Source: an uncultured Bacteroidota bacterium
GTDB lineage: Bacteria > Bacteroidota > Bacteroidia > Bacteroidales > P3
DNA length: 57,436 bases
Reading direction: 5' to 3'
Assembly: GCA_902791695.1 (NCBI GenBank)
Contig: CADAWR010000012.1
Span: 1 to 57,436, forward strand
Below are positions 25,977 to 33,969 of the stretch, piece after piece. The notes below the pieces were generated by a model. That model was not told the origin of the DNA. It saw only the letters and a program-made list of their open reading frames with translations, and ran no database searches. The translations under genes and the position numbers were made by a program. Position 1 is the first letter of the stretch. Every line of letters begins with the position of its first letter.

Positions 25977-26471
25977 ATGAAACGGCATTCGTACATATTG
26001 GTTATCGCGGCGGTGGCGCTGCTGGCAGTGGGTTGCAGAAGCACACGGCAGGCAGCGACGGCACCGGTTGAGGTTGCGGCGCCTGCGGCGCCGCAACGAC
26101 AGCTGAGCGTGATAACCTTCACGGCCATAGTGGAAGGCATCAGCGCCTCGGGGCAGATGCGCGTGGCTGAAGACAGCGTGATGTGGATTAGTGTCAACAA
26201 ACTGATAGAGCTGGGGCGCGCTATGGCTACACCGGACTCGGTATGGGTCACCACCACCTTCGGCGACCATAACTTCGCAGGCAGCTACGACGACTTGCAG
26301 CGGCTTACAAAACGCCGCATTACCTTCGACGAGATGCAGGCTATGGCCTTGGCCGAAGACGGCGGCGAACAGATAAGCCGGCTGGCGGCCAGCCTCGGCT
26401 TCAACGCCACAGTGTACATCACAGGCCGCCGGAAGGTGGACCGGCTCACATTCCCCTTCAAGAAAGAATAA
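25977..26471 (+). CDS. DUF4292-like lipoprotein
   Basis: 164 residues. Lipoprotein signal with lipobox LAVGC (Cys about 20). The core (FTAIVEGISASGQMRVAEDS, VMWISVNKLIELGRAMATPD, then GSYDDLQRLTKRRITFDEMQ) matches the N-terminal half of DUF4292, a LolA/LolB-like fold. It is shorter than the roughly 250 residues usual for the family because it ends after the first sheet. It starts 1 bp after the TPR gene and is followed after 13 bp by a LolA-like gene, so a role in outer-membrane lipoprotein handling is plausible but inferred. Confidence 0.68.
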   Translation: MKRHSYILVIAAVALLAVGCRSTRQAATAPVEVAAPAAPQRQLSVITFTAIVEGISASGQMRVAEDSVMWISVNKLIELGRAMATPDSVWVTTTFGDHNFAGSYDDLQRLTKRRITFDEMQAMALAEDGGEQISRLAASLGFNATVYITGRRKVDRLTFPFKKE

Positions 26472-26484
26472 AAACAGAAACGAT

Positions 26485-27225
26485 ATGAAACACTCAGTCA
26501 CCTTAGCCCTGCTGCTGGCACTGCTACCACTGGCCACAACGGCACAGAAGGCCGACACGGCGGCGACAATAGTGGACCGATACCTGGAGCTGCTGGGCGT
26601 AGACCGCCTGCCGCAGGACAAAATGCTGACGCTGGTGACCACCATCACCTCGCCGGGGTCACAGGACACCTTCATCATGAAGCGCTGGTACATTGCGCCG
26701 CGGATGATGCGCGTGGAGGTGTGGTATGGCGATACGCTTCAGACTGGCCTCTGCACCAACGGCAAGGACCGCTATCGCGTGTACAAGCCCATGCTGGGCT
26801 ACTGGGAGGAGAAGCCCGACTACGCCTTCTACGAGGATATGGACGCCTACGACTTCCGTGGGCCGCTGTACAACTGGCGCACAAAAGGGCTGACACTAAG
26901 CTACAAGGGCATAACGCGCGCCAAGGGAGACCACGAACTGCAGACAGTGACTGTCGAGGGGCCGAAGTTGTTCAAGCGCCATTATATGTTCGAGCCCACG
27001 GGACTGCTGTCGGTGATAATAGAGACCGACGAGTATGACTCGACGGAGTACCACTACAACGGCGAGCCGCACACGGAGTGGAAGATTGAGCACGAATACA
27101 TGCAAGTGGGGGAAGCAAGCATACTGCCCAAGGAAGAGAGCTTCATGCGCGACGGCGTGCTTACGATAATGCGCACAGAAGCCAAGCTTGAGCCCAAGCA
27201 GACGTTGCTGTTCAACAAAGACTGA
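26485..27225 (+). CDS. Periplasmic LolA-like protein
   Basis: 246 residues with a cleavable signal peptide (MKHSVTLALLLALLPLATTAQ). The mature protein has the alternating strands of an outer-membrane lipoprotein-sorting (LolA/LppX) fold: IVDRYLELLGVDRLP helix, then FIMKRWYIAPRMMRVEVWYG and YRVYKPMLGYWEE strands. No catalytic residues are seen. It is the third gene of the TPR/DUF4292 run, with tadA starting 6 bp later. Identification rests on fold-like patterning, so the precise role is unsure. Confidence 0.6.
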   Translation: MKHSVTLALLLALLPLATTAQKADTAATIVDRYLELLGVDRLPQDKMLTLVTTITSPGSQDTFIMKRWYIAPRMMRVEVWYGDTLQTGLCTNGKDRYRVYKPMLGYWEEKPDYAFYEDMDAYDFRGPLYNWRTKGLTLSYKGITRAKGDHELQTVTVEGPKLFKRHYMFEPTGLLSVIIETDEYDSTEYHYNGEPHTEWKIEHEYMQVGEASILPKEESFMRDGVLTIMRTEAKLEPKQTLLFNKD

Positions 27226-27231
27226 CGGGCG

Positions 27232-27678
27232 ATGAGCATCTTCGACAACGACGACGAATTCTACATGCAGCAGGCGCTGCGCGAAGCCCGAGCGGCGGAG
27301 GCCGAGGGAGAGGTGCCCATAGGCGCCGTGGTGGTGCTGGGCGACAGCGTGATAGCCCGTGCCCACAACCAGACCGAGCGGCTGGGCGACGCCACAGCGC
27401 ATGCCGAGATGCTGGCCTTTACCGCAGCAGCGGAGCACCTTGGCGGCAAGTATCTGCAGGAATGCACGCTCTACGTCACCGTGGAGCCCTGCCCCATGTG
27501 CGCCGGAGCGGCAGGATGGACACAGGTGGGCCGCATAGTCTACGGCGCCGCCGACCCCAAGCGGGGCTACAGCCTGCTGACAGGGCCCGTGCTGCACCCC
27601 AAGACAGAAGTGACCGCCGGCGTACTGGCCGACGAATGCGGGGCTCTGGTGAAGGAATTTTTCAGAAAGAAGCGGTAA
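27232..27678 (+). CDS. tadA: tRNA-specific adenosine deaminase (nucleoside deaminase family)
   Basis: 148 residues. It deaminates A34 to inosine in tRNA-Arg(ACG). The zinc-binding and catalytic residues are present: HAEM (His ligand and catalytic Glu) and PCPMCAGA (two Cys ligands). The N-terminal YMQQALREARAAEAEGEVPIG is typical of TadA. The segment after PCPMC reads GAAGWTQVGR where TadA usually has GALIHSRI, so guanine- or cytosine-type deaminase activity is a minor alternative. The 3' end overlaps convergent miaA by 17 bp; both act on tRNA. Confidence 0.88.
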   Translation: MSIFDNDDEFYMQQALREARAAEAEGEVPIGAVVVLGDSVIARAHNQTERLGDATAHAEMLAFTAAAEHLGGKYLQECTLYVTVEPCPMCAGAAGWTQVGRIVYGAADPKRGYSLLTGPVLHPKTEVTAGVLADECGALVKEFFRKKR

Positions 27679-28570
27679 TTATTTCGGCTTTGGCTTCCAT
27701 GGGGAGGCTGCCGTCAATCCACCGGATGGGGACGCCGTTGCGCTCCATGCGGCGGAACCACGTCATCTGGCGCTTGGCGAAGCGCCGTATGTCGGTGAAA
27801 AGGTCGCGGAACATTTCCTCCTGCGAGCACTGGCCGAGGAGGAAGCGTGTGACGTGGCGGTATTCGAGGCCAAAGCGCATGAGGCGTTCCGGCGCCACGC
27901 CGTCGTCGAGCAGACGCTGCACCTCGGCGGTCATGCCGTCGGCAAGCCTTTGCCTGAGGCGAGCCTCGATGCGGTCGATGATAATCTGCCGGGGAAAGCT
28001 GATGCCGAAGATGCGGTGCTCCATGGGCGGCAACTGCATGTAGGCGTCGGGGTGGCGTTGGGCGAACTCCTGTATTTCCAAGGCGCGGACAAGGCGTTCG
28101 CGCGTCTCGGTGTCGGTGTGGTTGTGCAGGCTTATATACGAGGCCAGACGCTCGGTGAGCTCCTCGTCGGAGAAGGGCTCGAGGGTGGCGCGGTAGGCGG
28201 GATCAACGGGGGCGTCGGGCAGGTGATAGCCTCGGATGACGGCGTCGAGGTAGAGGCCCGTGCCGCCACAGAGGATAGGCTGGCGGCCGCGCTCCACTAT
28301 GTCGTTGAAGGCGGCCTTGAAGTCGCCCATGAAGCGGTAGGCATTGTACTCCTCGTGCGGTGAGCAGATGTCGATGAGGTGGTAAGGGATATGGGTGCCG
28401 TGGATGTCGTAGTCGGCGAGGTCCTTGCCGGTGCCGAGGTCCATGCCACGGAACACCTGGCGGGAGTCGGCGCTGATGACCTCTCCCCCACAACGATAGG
28501 CCACCTCGGCGGCGAGAGCCGTCTTGCCGGTGGCGGTGGGACCCAATATAGTAATGAGCAGGTTACTCAT
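27662..28570 (-). CDS. miaA: tRNA dimethylallyltransferase
   Basis: 302 residues from ATG 28570. It adds the isopentenyl group to A37 of UNN-reading tRNAs. Landmarks are the P-loop GPTATGKTALAAE, ISADSRQVFRGMDLGTGK, GGTGLYLDAVIRG and the C-terminal QMTWFRRME. Its start overlaps the end of the PorE-like gene by 8 bp, so it is read from the same transcript. Its 3' end overlaps convergent tadA by 17 bp. Confidence 0.96.
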   Translation of the reverse strand: MSNLLITILGPTATGKTALAAEVAYRCGGEVISADSRQVFRGMDLGTGKDLADYDIHGTHIPYHLIDICSPHEEYNAYRFMGDFKAAFNDIVERGRQPILCGGTGLYLDAVIRGYHLPDAPVDPAYRATLEPFSDEELTERLASYISLHNHTDTETRERLVRALEIQEFAQRHPDAYMQLPPMEHRIFGISFPRQIIIDRIEARLRQRLADGMTAEVQRLLDDGVAPERLMRFGLEYRHVTRFLLGQCSQEEMFRDLFTDIRRFAKRQMTWFRRMERNGVPIRWIDGSLPMEAKAEIITASF

Positions 28571-31319
28571 CAAAGAAGATGAGCTTGGAGCGCTGCTTGT
28601 CGAACTCGTACTCGCCGAACTGGCGCAGGCCGGTACGGTTGATGATGAACTTGTAGTCCACGTTCTTCACCACCACGACCTCGACGTTCTGGCGGCGCTG
28701 TTCGCCTATCTGCATCTCCTTGAAGATGACAATCTCCTTGTCAATGATGTTGCCCTCGGCATCGAAGGAGAGGTCGCGGCGCGGGAAGTCATCCTTGGTG
28801 ATACGGCCTTGGTAGAGGAGGTTCATAGCTTCCTCCCAGGAGATAGCCACAGGCTCCATGAAGCGCTCGTCGATGAGCATGGGTATCTGCGAGCCGTTGA
28901 CGATGCAAGGTATCTCGCCGCGGGTGGAGTTGACCATGGTGACGTTGACGACGCTCTCGTCATGCACTATGGTCGGCTTCACCTCGTCGATGTCATCGTC
29001 GACGGGGCGGTTGACAAGGTCTATAACTTTTCCGTCCTCAGTCTGCTGGGCCACAGGCGTGGCAGAGGCAATATTTTCAACGAGGCGGCGCGAGACGTAG
29101 TCGGTGCGTAGCACAAGGAACTCAAGGCGGCGGTTGAGGGAGTGGGCAGCCTGCTGACGCTCGGGGTCAAGGGTGGCAATGTAGTCGCACTCCATGACAC
29201 TACCGGCGGAGAAGGTATACTTCTTGCCGTTATAGGTGACAACCACATCTTCGTCGAGGGTGCGCGGCACGCGGTCGGCATAGCCTTTGGCGACAAGGCG
29301 GTCACGCTCGATGCCACGGCTGACGAGGTAGTCAACCACCGTCTGTGCACGGCGCTGGCTGAGGGTGTCGTTGGTGAGGCCTATATAGGGCTGGCAGTCG
29401 GTGTGCGAGCGTATCTCAACCACAATGTTGGGGTTGTTCTCCATGACGAGATAGAGGTCCATGAGGGAGTCCATGAATTCGCCCTTAAGCTCGGTCTTGG
29501 CCAGGTCGAAGCGTATCTCGGGCAGTACGACGGGGCGCATCGGCACCGGCTCCATGCGGAAGTCGTGCACCAGCGTCTTGTCGGTGGTGTAGCCCTTGGT
29601 GCTCTCCGAGCCCTCTATGCTGAAGTAGTCTTTCTTGGAGAGATACATCTTGTAGACCACATCGCGGCGCACAAGCGTGCTATCGAACTTGTAGTGGCCT
29701 TTCTTATCGGTGCGGGTCTCGAACTCGCTGCCGTCGGAGCCCACAGCCTTAATGCGCACTCCCTCGAGGAGCTGCATGGACTTCTCGCTACGTACAGTGC
29801 CCTCTATGGCATAGTTGAGGCCGGGCAGCACAAAGTAGAAGATATTGTTGTTGATGGGTGGTGTCTGCTGCTTGGCCTGGTTGGCGAGCTTACGGTTATG
29901 CGGGTCGGCGAATGGGCGGTTGGACGAGAAGTAGCCGCGCTCCACGATGGTGGAGGGCGTCACCTCTTCGGGATAAAACACTATTGACATCTCGTCATAC
30001 GACGAGTTGATAGGGATGCCGAGGTTCTCCGGCTGGCTCCACTTGCCGTTGCCTTGCAGACGGCTCTTGAAGAGGTCGTAGCCGCCGACACCGGGATGAC
30101 CATCGGATGAGAAGTATAGCATTGAGTCATTGCGCAGGACGGGGAACACTTCGCGACCACGCGTGTTTATGATAGAGGTGAGATTCACCGGACGCCCGAA
30201 GTCGTCGGCCGTGCTCTTGCGTGTAGCCTTCCAAAGGTCGTAGTCACCGAAGCCACCCGGCATGTCGCTGGAGAAGTAGAGCGTCAGGCCATCACTGCTG
30301 ATGTAGGGATAGAGATAGTTGTATGCTGTGTCGCCGAGAATGAGCGGTATAGGGTCGTTCCATTCGCCAGGGGCAGCCTTCGGTGCCGACTCTTCAGCTT
30401 CCGGCTCCTCATCTGCTTCAGCGCCCTTCTTACCTTTCTTGGACTTTTTCTTGCTCTTGGCGGGGGTGCTCTTCTTGCCCTTGCCCTTCTTGTCTATGGT
30501 GGCGGGAGTGCGCGACGACATATAGATGCGGCAACCCTGTGTTTCATTGTCATATATGTCGCAACGCGAGAAATATACCGTATTGCCGTCGGGCGAGAAG
30601 ACCGCCTCACCTTCATTGACGTCGGTATTAATCTTGCCACTCACATCCCAAAGCTCCGGGGTGGAGTTCCAGTTGCCGTTGCGGTCCTGGAAGACGTAGT
30701 AGAGCTCGGAGTAAGCCTGATTGGTCCAGGGGTCACTGTCTAAGGAATATTCGCCAAAACGTGAAGAAGTGAACACCAGTTTGGTGGTATCACTACCGAT
30801 GAAACGCGGCGCCCAATCATTGTAGTCGGTGCACCAGTCGCTCATCTTGGTAATCTCGTGGCGCGTACGGTCGTTGGAGAGCTGGTTGGCGTATATCAGC
30901 GACTGTTTGCGCTTGGCGGCATAGCTGTCGTTGGGCTCCATCTCCAGATACTTCTGGTAGTAGTCGTCGGCCTCGTCGAACTTCTCCTCAAAGCGGCACA
31001 TCTCGGCCAGGTTGAAGTACAGTTTGCGCTCACTGTTCTGGTAGCCATCGTTGGCCAGGCGCTTATAGATGCGCTCGGCGCGGGGATAGTCGTACATCAG
31101 GCGGTAGCATTCAGCCAGTTGAAAGTACACGCGGTTCTTCTCGGCTTTGTTGTCCTTGATCTTTTCATAGGCCTTCTCGTACTCCTGAGCGGCATCGTAG
31201 AAACGGTACTGGTCAAACAGGTCGTCGGCCTTCTTGGCGATGCTCTTCTGGGCATAGGCACCTGAGGCCACAAACAATGCAGAAATGAGCAGTAAAAGAC
31301 CTTTTTTGAGCGTTTTCAT
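28563..31319 (-). CDS. PorE-like OmpA protein (TPR, beta-propeller, CRD, OmpA) with retropepsin-like tail
   Basis: 918 residues. Signal peptide ending SGAYAQ. Order of parts: TPR-like helices (25-150); WD40/PD40 propeller with repeated FSSDGxxxYFSS motifs (about 170-500), interrupted by a Lys-rich insert (KKGKGKKSTPAKSKKKSKKG); a carboxypeptidase-regulatory-like domain (about 500-590); an OmpA peptidoglycan-binding domain (EIRFDLAKTEL to HTD, then LNRRLEFLVL). This architecture matches PorE (PG1058) of the type IX secretion machine, expected in the periplasm bridging peptidoglycan and the outer membrane. The last 127 residues (28566-28946) look like a retropepsin-type domain whose DTG is replaced by DER, so it is probably inactive. 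miaA overlaps the 3' end. Confidence 0.85.
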   Translation of the reverse strand: MKTLKKGLLLLISALFVASGAYAQKSIAKKADDLFDQYRFYDAAQEYEKAYEKIKDNKAEKNRVYFQLAECYRLMYDYPRAERIYKRLANDGYQNSERKLYFNLAEMCRFEEKFDEADDYYQKYLEMEPNDSYAAKRKQSLIYANQLSNDRTRHEITKMSDWCTDYNDWAPRFIGSDTTKLVFTSSRFGEYSLDSDPWTNQAYSELYYVFQDRNGNWNSTPELWDVSGKINTDVNEGEAVFSPDGNTVYFSRCDIYDNETQGCRIYMSSRTPATIDKKGKGKKSTPAKSKKKSKKGKKGAEADEEPEAEESAPKAAPGEWNDPIPLILGDTAYNYLYPYISSDGLTLYFSSDMPGGFGDYDLWKATRKSTADDFGRPVNLTSIINTRGREVFPVLRNDSMLYFSSDGHPGVGGYDLFKSRLQGNGKWSQPENLGIPINSSYDEMSIVFYPEEVTPSTIVERGYFSSNRPFADPHNRKLANQAKQQTPPINNNIFYFVLPGLNYAIEGTVRSEKSMQLLEGVRIKAVGSDGSEFETRTDKKGHYKFDSTLVRRDVVYKMYLSKKDYFSIEGSESTKGYTTDKTLVHDFRMEPVPMRPVVLPEIRFDLAKTELKGEFMDSLMDLYLVMENNPNIVVEIRSHTDCQPYIGLTNDTLSQRRAQTVVDYLVSRGIERDRLVAKGYADRVPRTLDEDVVVTYNGKKYTFSAGSVMECDYIATLDPERQQAAHSLNRRLEFLVLRTDYVSRRLVENIASATPVAQQTEDGKVIDLVNRPVDDDIDEVKPTIVHDESVVNVTMVNSTRGEIPCIVNGSQIPMLIDERFMEPVAISWEEAMNLLYQGRITKDDFPRRDLSFDAEGNIIDKEIVIFKEMQIGEQRRQNVEVVVVKNVDYKFIINRTGLRQFGEYEFDKQRSKLIFFDE

Positions 31320-31413
31320 ATATATATTTCTATTTATTCTAACAGTGTATCAATATCACAATCAACTCATTGTACGGCTTTTCACCACCGTCGCAATGCG
31401 TCTGTTCAATGTG

Positions 31414-31443
31414 CTAAATTACTACTTTTTTTGATACTGGCAA
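31414..31443 (-). promoter_or_regulatory. Promoter for the PorE-like gene
   Basis: Minus strand: TTG (complement of 31441-31443), a 19-bp spacer and TAATTTAG (complement of 31414-31421), one mismatch from TAnnTTTG. It lies 95 bp before the ATG and just past the clpX stop. Confidence 0.6.
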
Positions 31444-31453
31444 AAAAAAGTTT

Positions 31454-32674
31454 TCACCGCAGTCTCTTCCTCACCTCTTCGGCGGTGAGCGTATAGCTGG
31501 TATCGGCCTTCCTCTGGGGCAGGTCGAACATCAGGTCGGTCATGATGCCCTCCATGATGCCACGCAGTCCGCGGGCACCGAGCTTGTACTCCACCGCACG
31601 GTCTACCACCATATCGAGCGCCGCTGGCTCAAAGTCCAGCGCCACACCGTCCATCTTGAACAGCTCCACATACTGCTTCACCAAAGCATTCTTGGGCTCG
31701 GTAAGTATGCGCCGCAATGCCTCACGGTCGAGGGGCTCCAGATAGGTAAGCACCGGGAATCGGCCCACAAGCTCGGGTATCAGGCCGAACTTCTTGAGGT
31801 CCATGGGCTGCACATACTGCAGCATGTTGTCACGATCCAGCTCCTGACGTTTCTCGTCGCCCTTGAAGCCTATGACATTGCTGTTAAGGCGGGCAGCAAT
31901 GGCGCGCTCGATGCCGTCGAAGGCACCGCCACAGATGAACAGTATGTTGCGTGTGTTTATCTTGATGAGCTTCTGTTCGGGGTGCTTGCGGCCTCCTTCG
32001 GGCGGCACATTGACATCGGCGCCCTCGAGGAGCTTCAGCAGAGCCTGCTGCACACCCTCGCCGCTGACGTCGCGCGTAATGCTGGTATTCTCGCTCTTGC
32101 GGGCTATCTTGTCAATCTCGTCGATGAACACTATGCCGCGCTCGCAAGCCTCAACGTCGTAGTCGGCGGCCTGCAGCAGGCGTACCAGCACATTCTCCAC
32201 GTCGTCGCCCACATATCCCGCCTCGGTCAGCGTGGTGGCGTCGGCTATGCAAAAGGGCACATTCAGCAGCTTCGCAATGGTGCGCGCCAGCAGCGTCTTG
32301 CCGGTGCCGGTCTCACCCACCATTACGATATTGCTCTTCTCTATCTCCACCTCATTCTTGTCACCGTTCAGCGCATTGTAGCGTAGGCGCTTGTAGTGGT
32401 TGTACACTGCCACCGCCAGCACCTTCTTGGCTGCATCCTGGCCTATGACATACTGGTCCAGGAAGGTCTTTATCTCCGTCGGCGTCGGTATCGGCGCCTG
32501 CGGGTCATAGCCCTTGCGGGAAGAGTCATTGACCTGCTCCTTGAATATCCTCATTGCCTGCTCGGCGCAGTCGTGGCATATCAGTCCGTGCAGGCCGCTA
32601 AGCAGCACACCGGCCTGCGAGGCCGGACGCCCGCAGAACGAGCAGTATTCTTCGTTAGTTGGTTTCTTAGGCAT
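31454..32674 (-). CDS. clpX: ATP-dependent Clp protease ATP-binding subunit ClpX
   Basis: 406 residues, family length. It is a hexameric AAA+ unfoldase that feeds ClpP. The N-terminal zinc-binding domain has [10 protein letters not shown] and CHDC; then Walker A ([11 protein letters not shown]), Walker B (GIVFIDEID), sensor/arginine-finger region (ELVGRFPV) and the IGF loop for ClpP docking ([10 protein letters not shown]). Its ATG follows the rodA TAA without a gap (TAAATG), so it is read from the mrdA-rodA transcript rather than next to clpP, which is not in the window. Confidence 0.97.
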   Translation of the reverse strand: MPKKPTNEEYCSFCGRPASQAGVLLSGLHGLICHDCAEQAMRIFKEQVNDSSRKGYDPQAPIPTPTEIKTFLDQYVIGQDAAKKVLAVAVYNHYKRLRYNALNGDKNEVEIEKSNIVMVGETGTGKTLLARTIAKLLNVPFCIADATTLTEAGYVGDDVENVLVRLLQAADYDVEACERGIVFIDEIDKIARKSENTSITRDVSGEGVQQALLKLLEGADVNVPPEGGRKHPEQKLIKINTRNILFICGGAFDGIERAIAARLNSNVIGFKGDEKRQELDRDNMLQYVQPMDLKKFGLIPELVGRFPVLTYLEPLDREALRRILTEPKNALVKQYVELFKMDGVALDFEPAALDMVVDRAVEYKLGARGLRGIMEGIMTDLMFDLPQRKADTSYTLTAEEVRKRLR

Positions 32675-33931
32675 TTATAACAGTTGGTTTTTTGACGCAT
32701 CTTGGCGTATGAATATGAACAGCAGTATGGTGAAAGCTATCAGCGACGAACCGCCGTAGCTGAAGAAGGGCAGCGGGATGCCTATCACGGGCACCAGCCC
32801 GAGCACCATGCCCACATTGACAAACAGGTGTATGAACAGTATGCTGGCCACCGAATAGCCGTAGAACCGCGCGAAACGGCTGCGTTGCCGCTCGGCCATG
32901 TTCACCAGCCTCACCAGCAGCCACACGTAAGCCGCCACCAGTATGCTGCTCCCGAACCAACCCCACTCCTCACCCACGGTGCAGAAGATGAAGTCGGTGT
33001 GCTGCTCCGGCACAAAGTCGGCCTTGGTGACGGTGCCCTTCAGGAAGCCCTTGCCGAAGAAGCCGCCGCTGCCGATGGCTATCTTCGACTGGTGCACGTT
33101 GTAGCCTGCCCCTTGAAGGTCCTCGCTCTTGCCGAGCAGCACGTTGATGCGCTCGCTCTGGTGGGCTTCAAGCACATGGTTGAAGACAAAGTCGACCGAG
33201 AAGACGAAGGCCGCGCAGCAGACCAGCACCGCCAGCGTGCGCCACCAGTCGCGCGAGGAGCGCTTGTTGAGCCACACAAAAAGGTATCCCGCCGCCAGCA
33301 GCACCAGCACGCCTATCAGTATGTATTTGTTCACCAGCAGCGCCAGCACAAATAGCGCTATGGCCGCCAGCCCTATGACAAGCACGGCTCCCGACAGCCC
33401 TTCGCGGAAGAGCGGCAGCACAAAAGCCAGGAACACCAGCGCCGAGCCCGTGTCGTGCTGCAGGAACACCAGCGCCATGGGCACCAGCACGATGAACGCC
33501 GACACCACCTTGGTATGCATATCCGACCACTTCACATCGATGGCGCTCATGTATTTGGCCAACGCCAATGCCGTGGCAAACTTGGCAAACTCCGACGGCT
33601 GCAGCCTGAAGAAACCCAGGTCTATCCACGACTTGCCGCCGTGCGAAGTGACGGCTATAAAGAGCGTCACTACCAGCAGCGCCAGCACAACGCCATAGAT
33701 AATATACGCCGTATTGGAGAATACACGCGGCTCGGTGAACATCACCACCACGGCTATCAGCGCCGCTCCGGCAATCCACAGCATCTGCTTGCCGTGGAAG
33801 GTGGCCAGGTCGAACACCCCGGCATGTTCACCGTTGTAGGTGGCAGCGTAGATGTTGAGCCACCCGAACACCACCAGGAAGCCCCACAGCGCCACCGTCC
33901 ACCAGTCTATTTTCAGTTTCTCTTGATACAT
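32675..33931 (-). CDS. rodA: Rod-shape peptidoglycan polymerase RodA (SEDS family)
   Basis: 418 residues from ATG 33931 (MYQEKLKIDWWTV); a TTG three codons earlier is less likely. Many membrane helices. SEDS motifs are GGKSWIDLGFFRLQPSEFAK, FLQHDTGSAL and the C-terminal GIPLPFFSYGGSSL. It polymerises lipid II glycan strands together with the transpeptidase encoded 38 bp upstream (mrdA). It is immediately followed by clpX. Confidence 0.96.
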   Translation of the reverse strand: MYQEKLKIDWWTVALWGFLVVFGWLNIYAATYNGEHAGVFDLATFHGKQMLWIAGAALIAVVVMFTEPRVFSNTAYIIYGVVLALLVVTLFIAVTSHGGKSWIDLGFFRLQPSEFAKFATALALAKYMSAIDVKWSDMHTKVVSAFIVLVPMALVFLQHDTGSALVFLAFVLPLFREGLSGAVLVIGLAAIALFVLALLVNKYILIGVLVLLAAGYLFVWLNKRSSRDWWRTLAVLVCCAAFVFSVDFVFNHVLEAHQSERINVLLGKSEDLQGAGYNVHQSKIAIGSGGFFGKGFLKGTVTKADFVPEQHTDFIFCTVGEEWGWFGSSILVAAYVWLLVRLVNMAERQRSRFARFYGYSVASILFIHLFVNVGMVLGLVPVIGIPLPFFSYGGSSLIAFTILLFIFIRQDASKNQLL

Positions 33932-33969
33932 TTCACTCAAGCATTAACGCATTCTCACATTCTCGCAGC

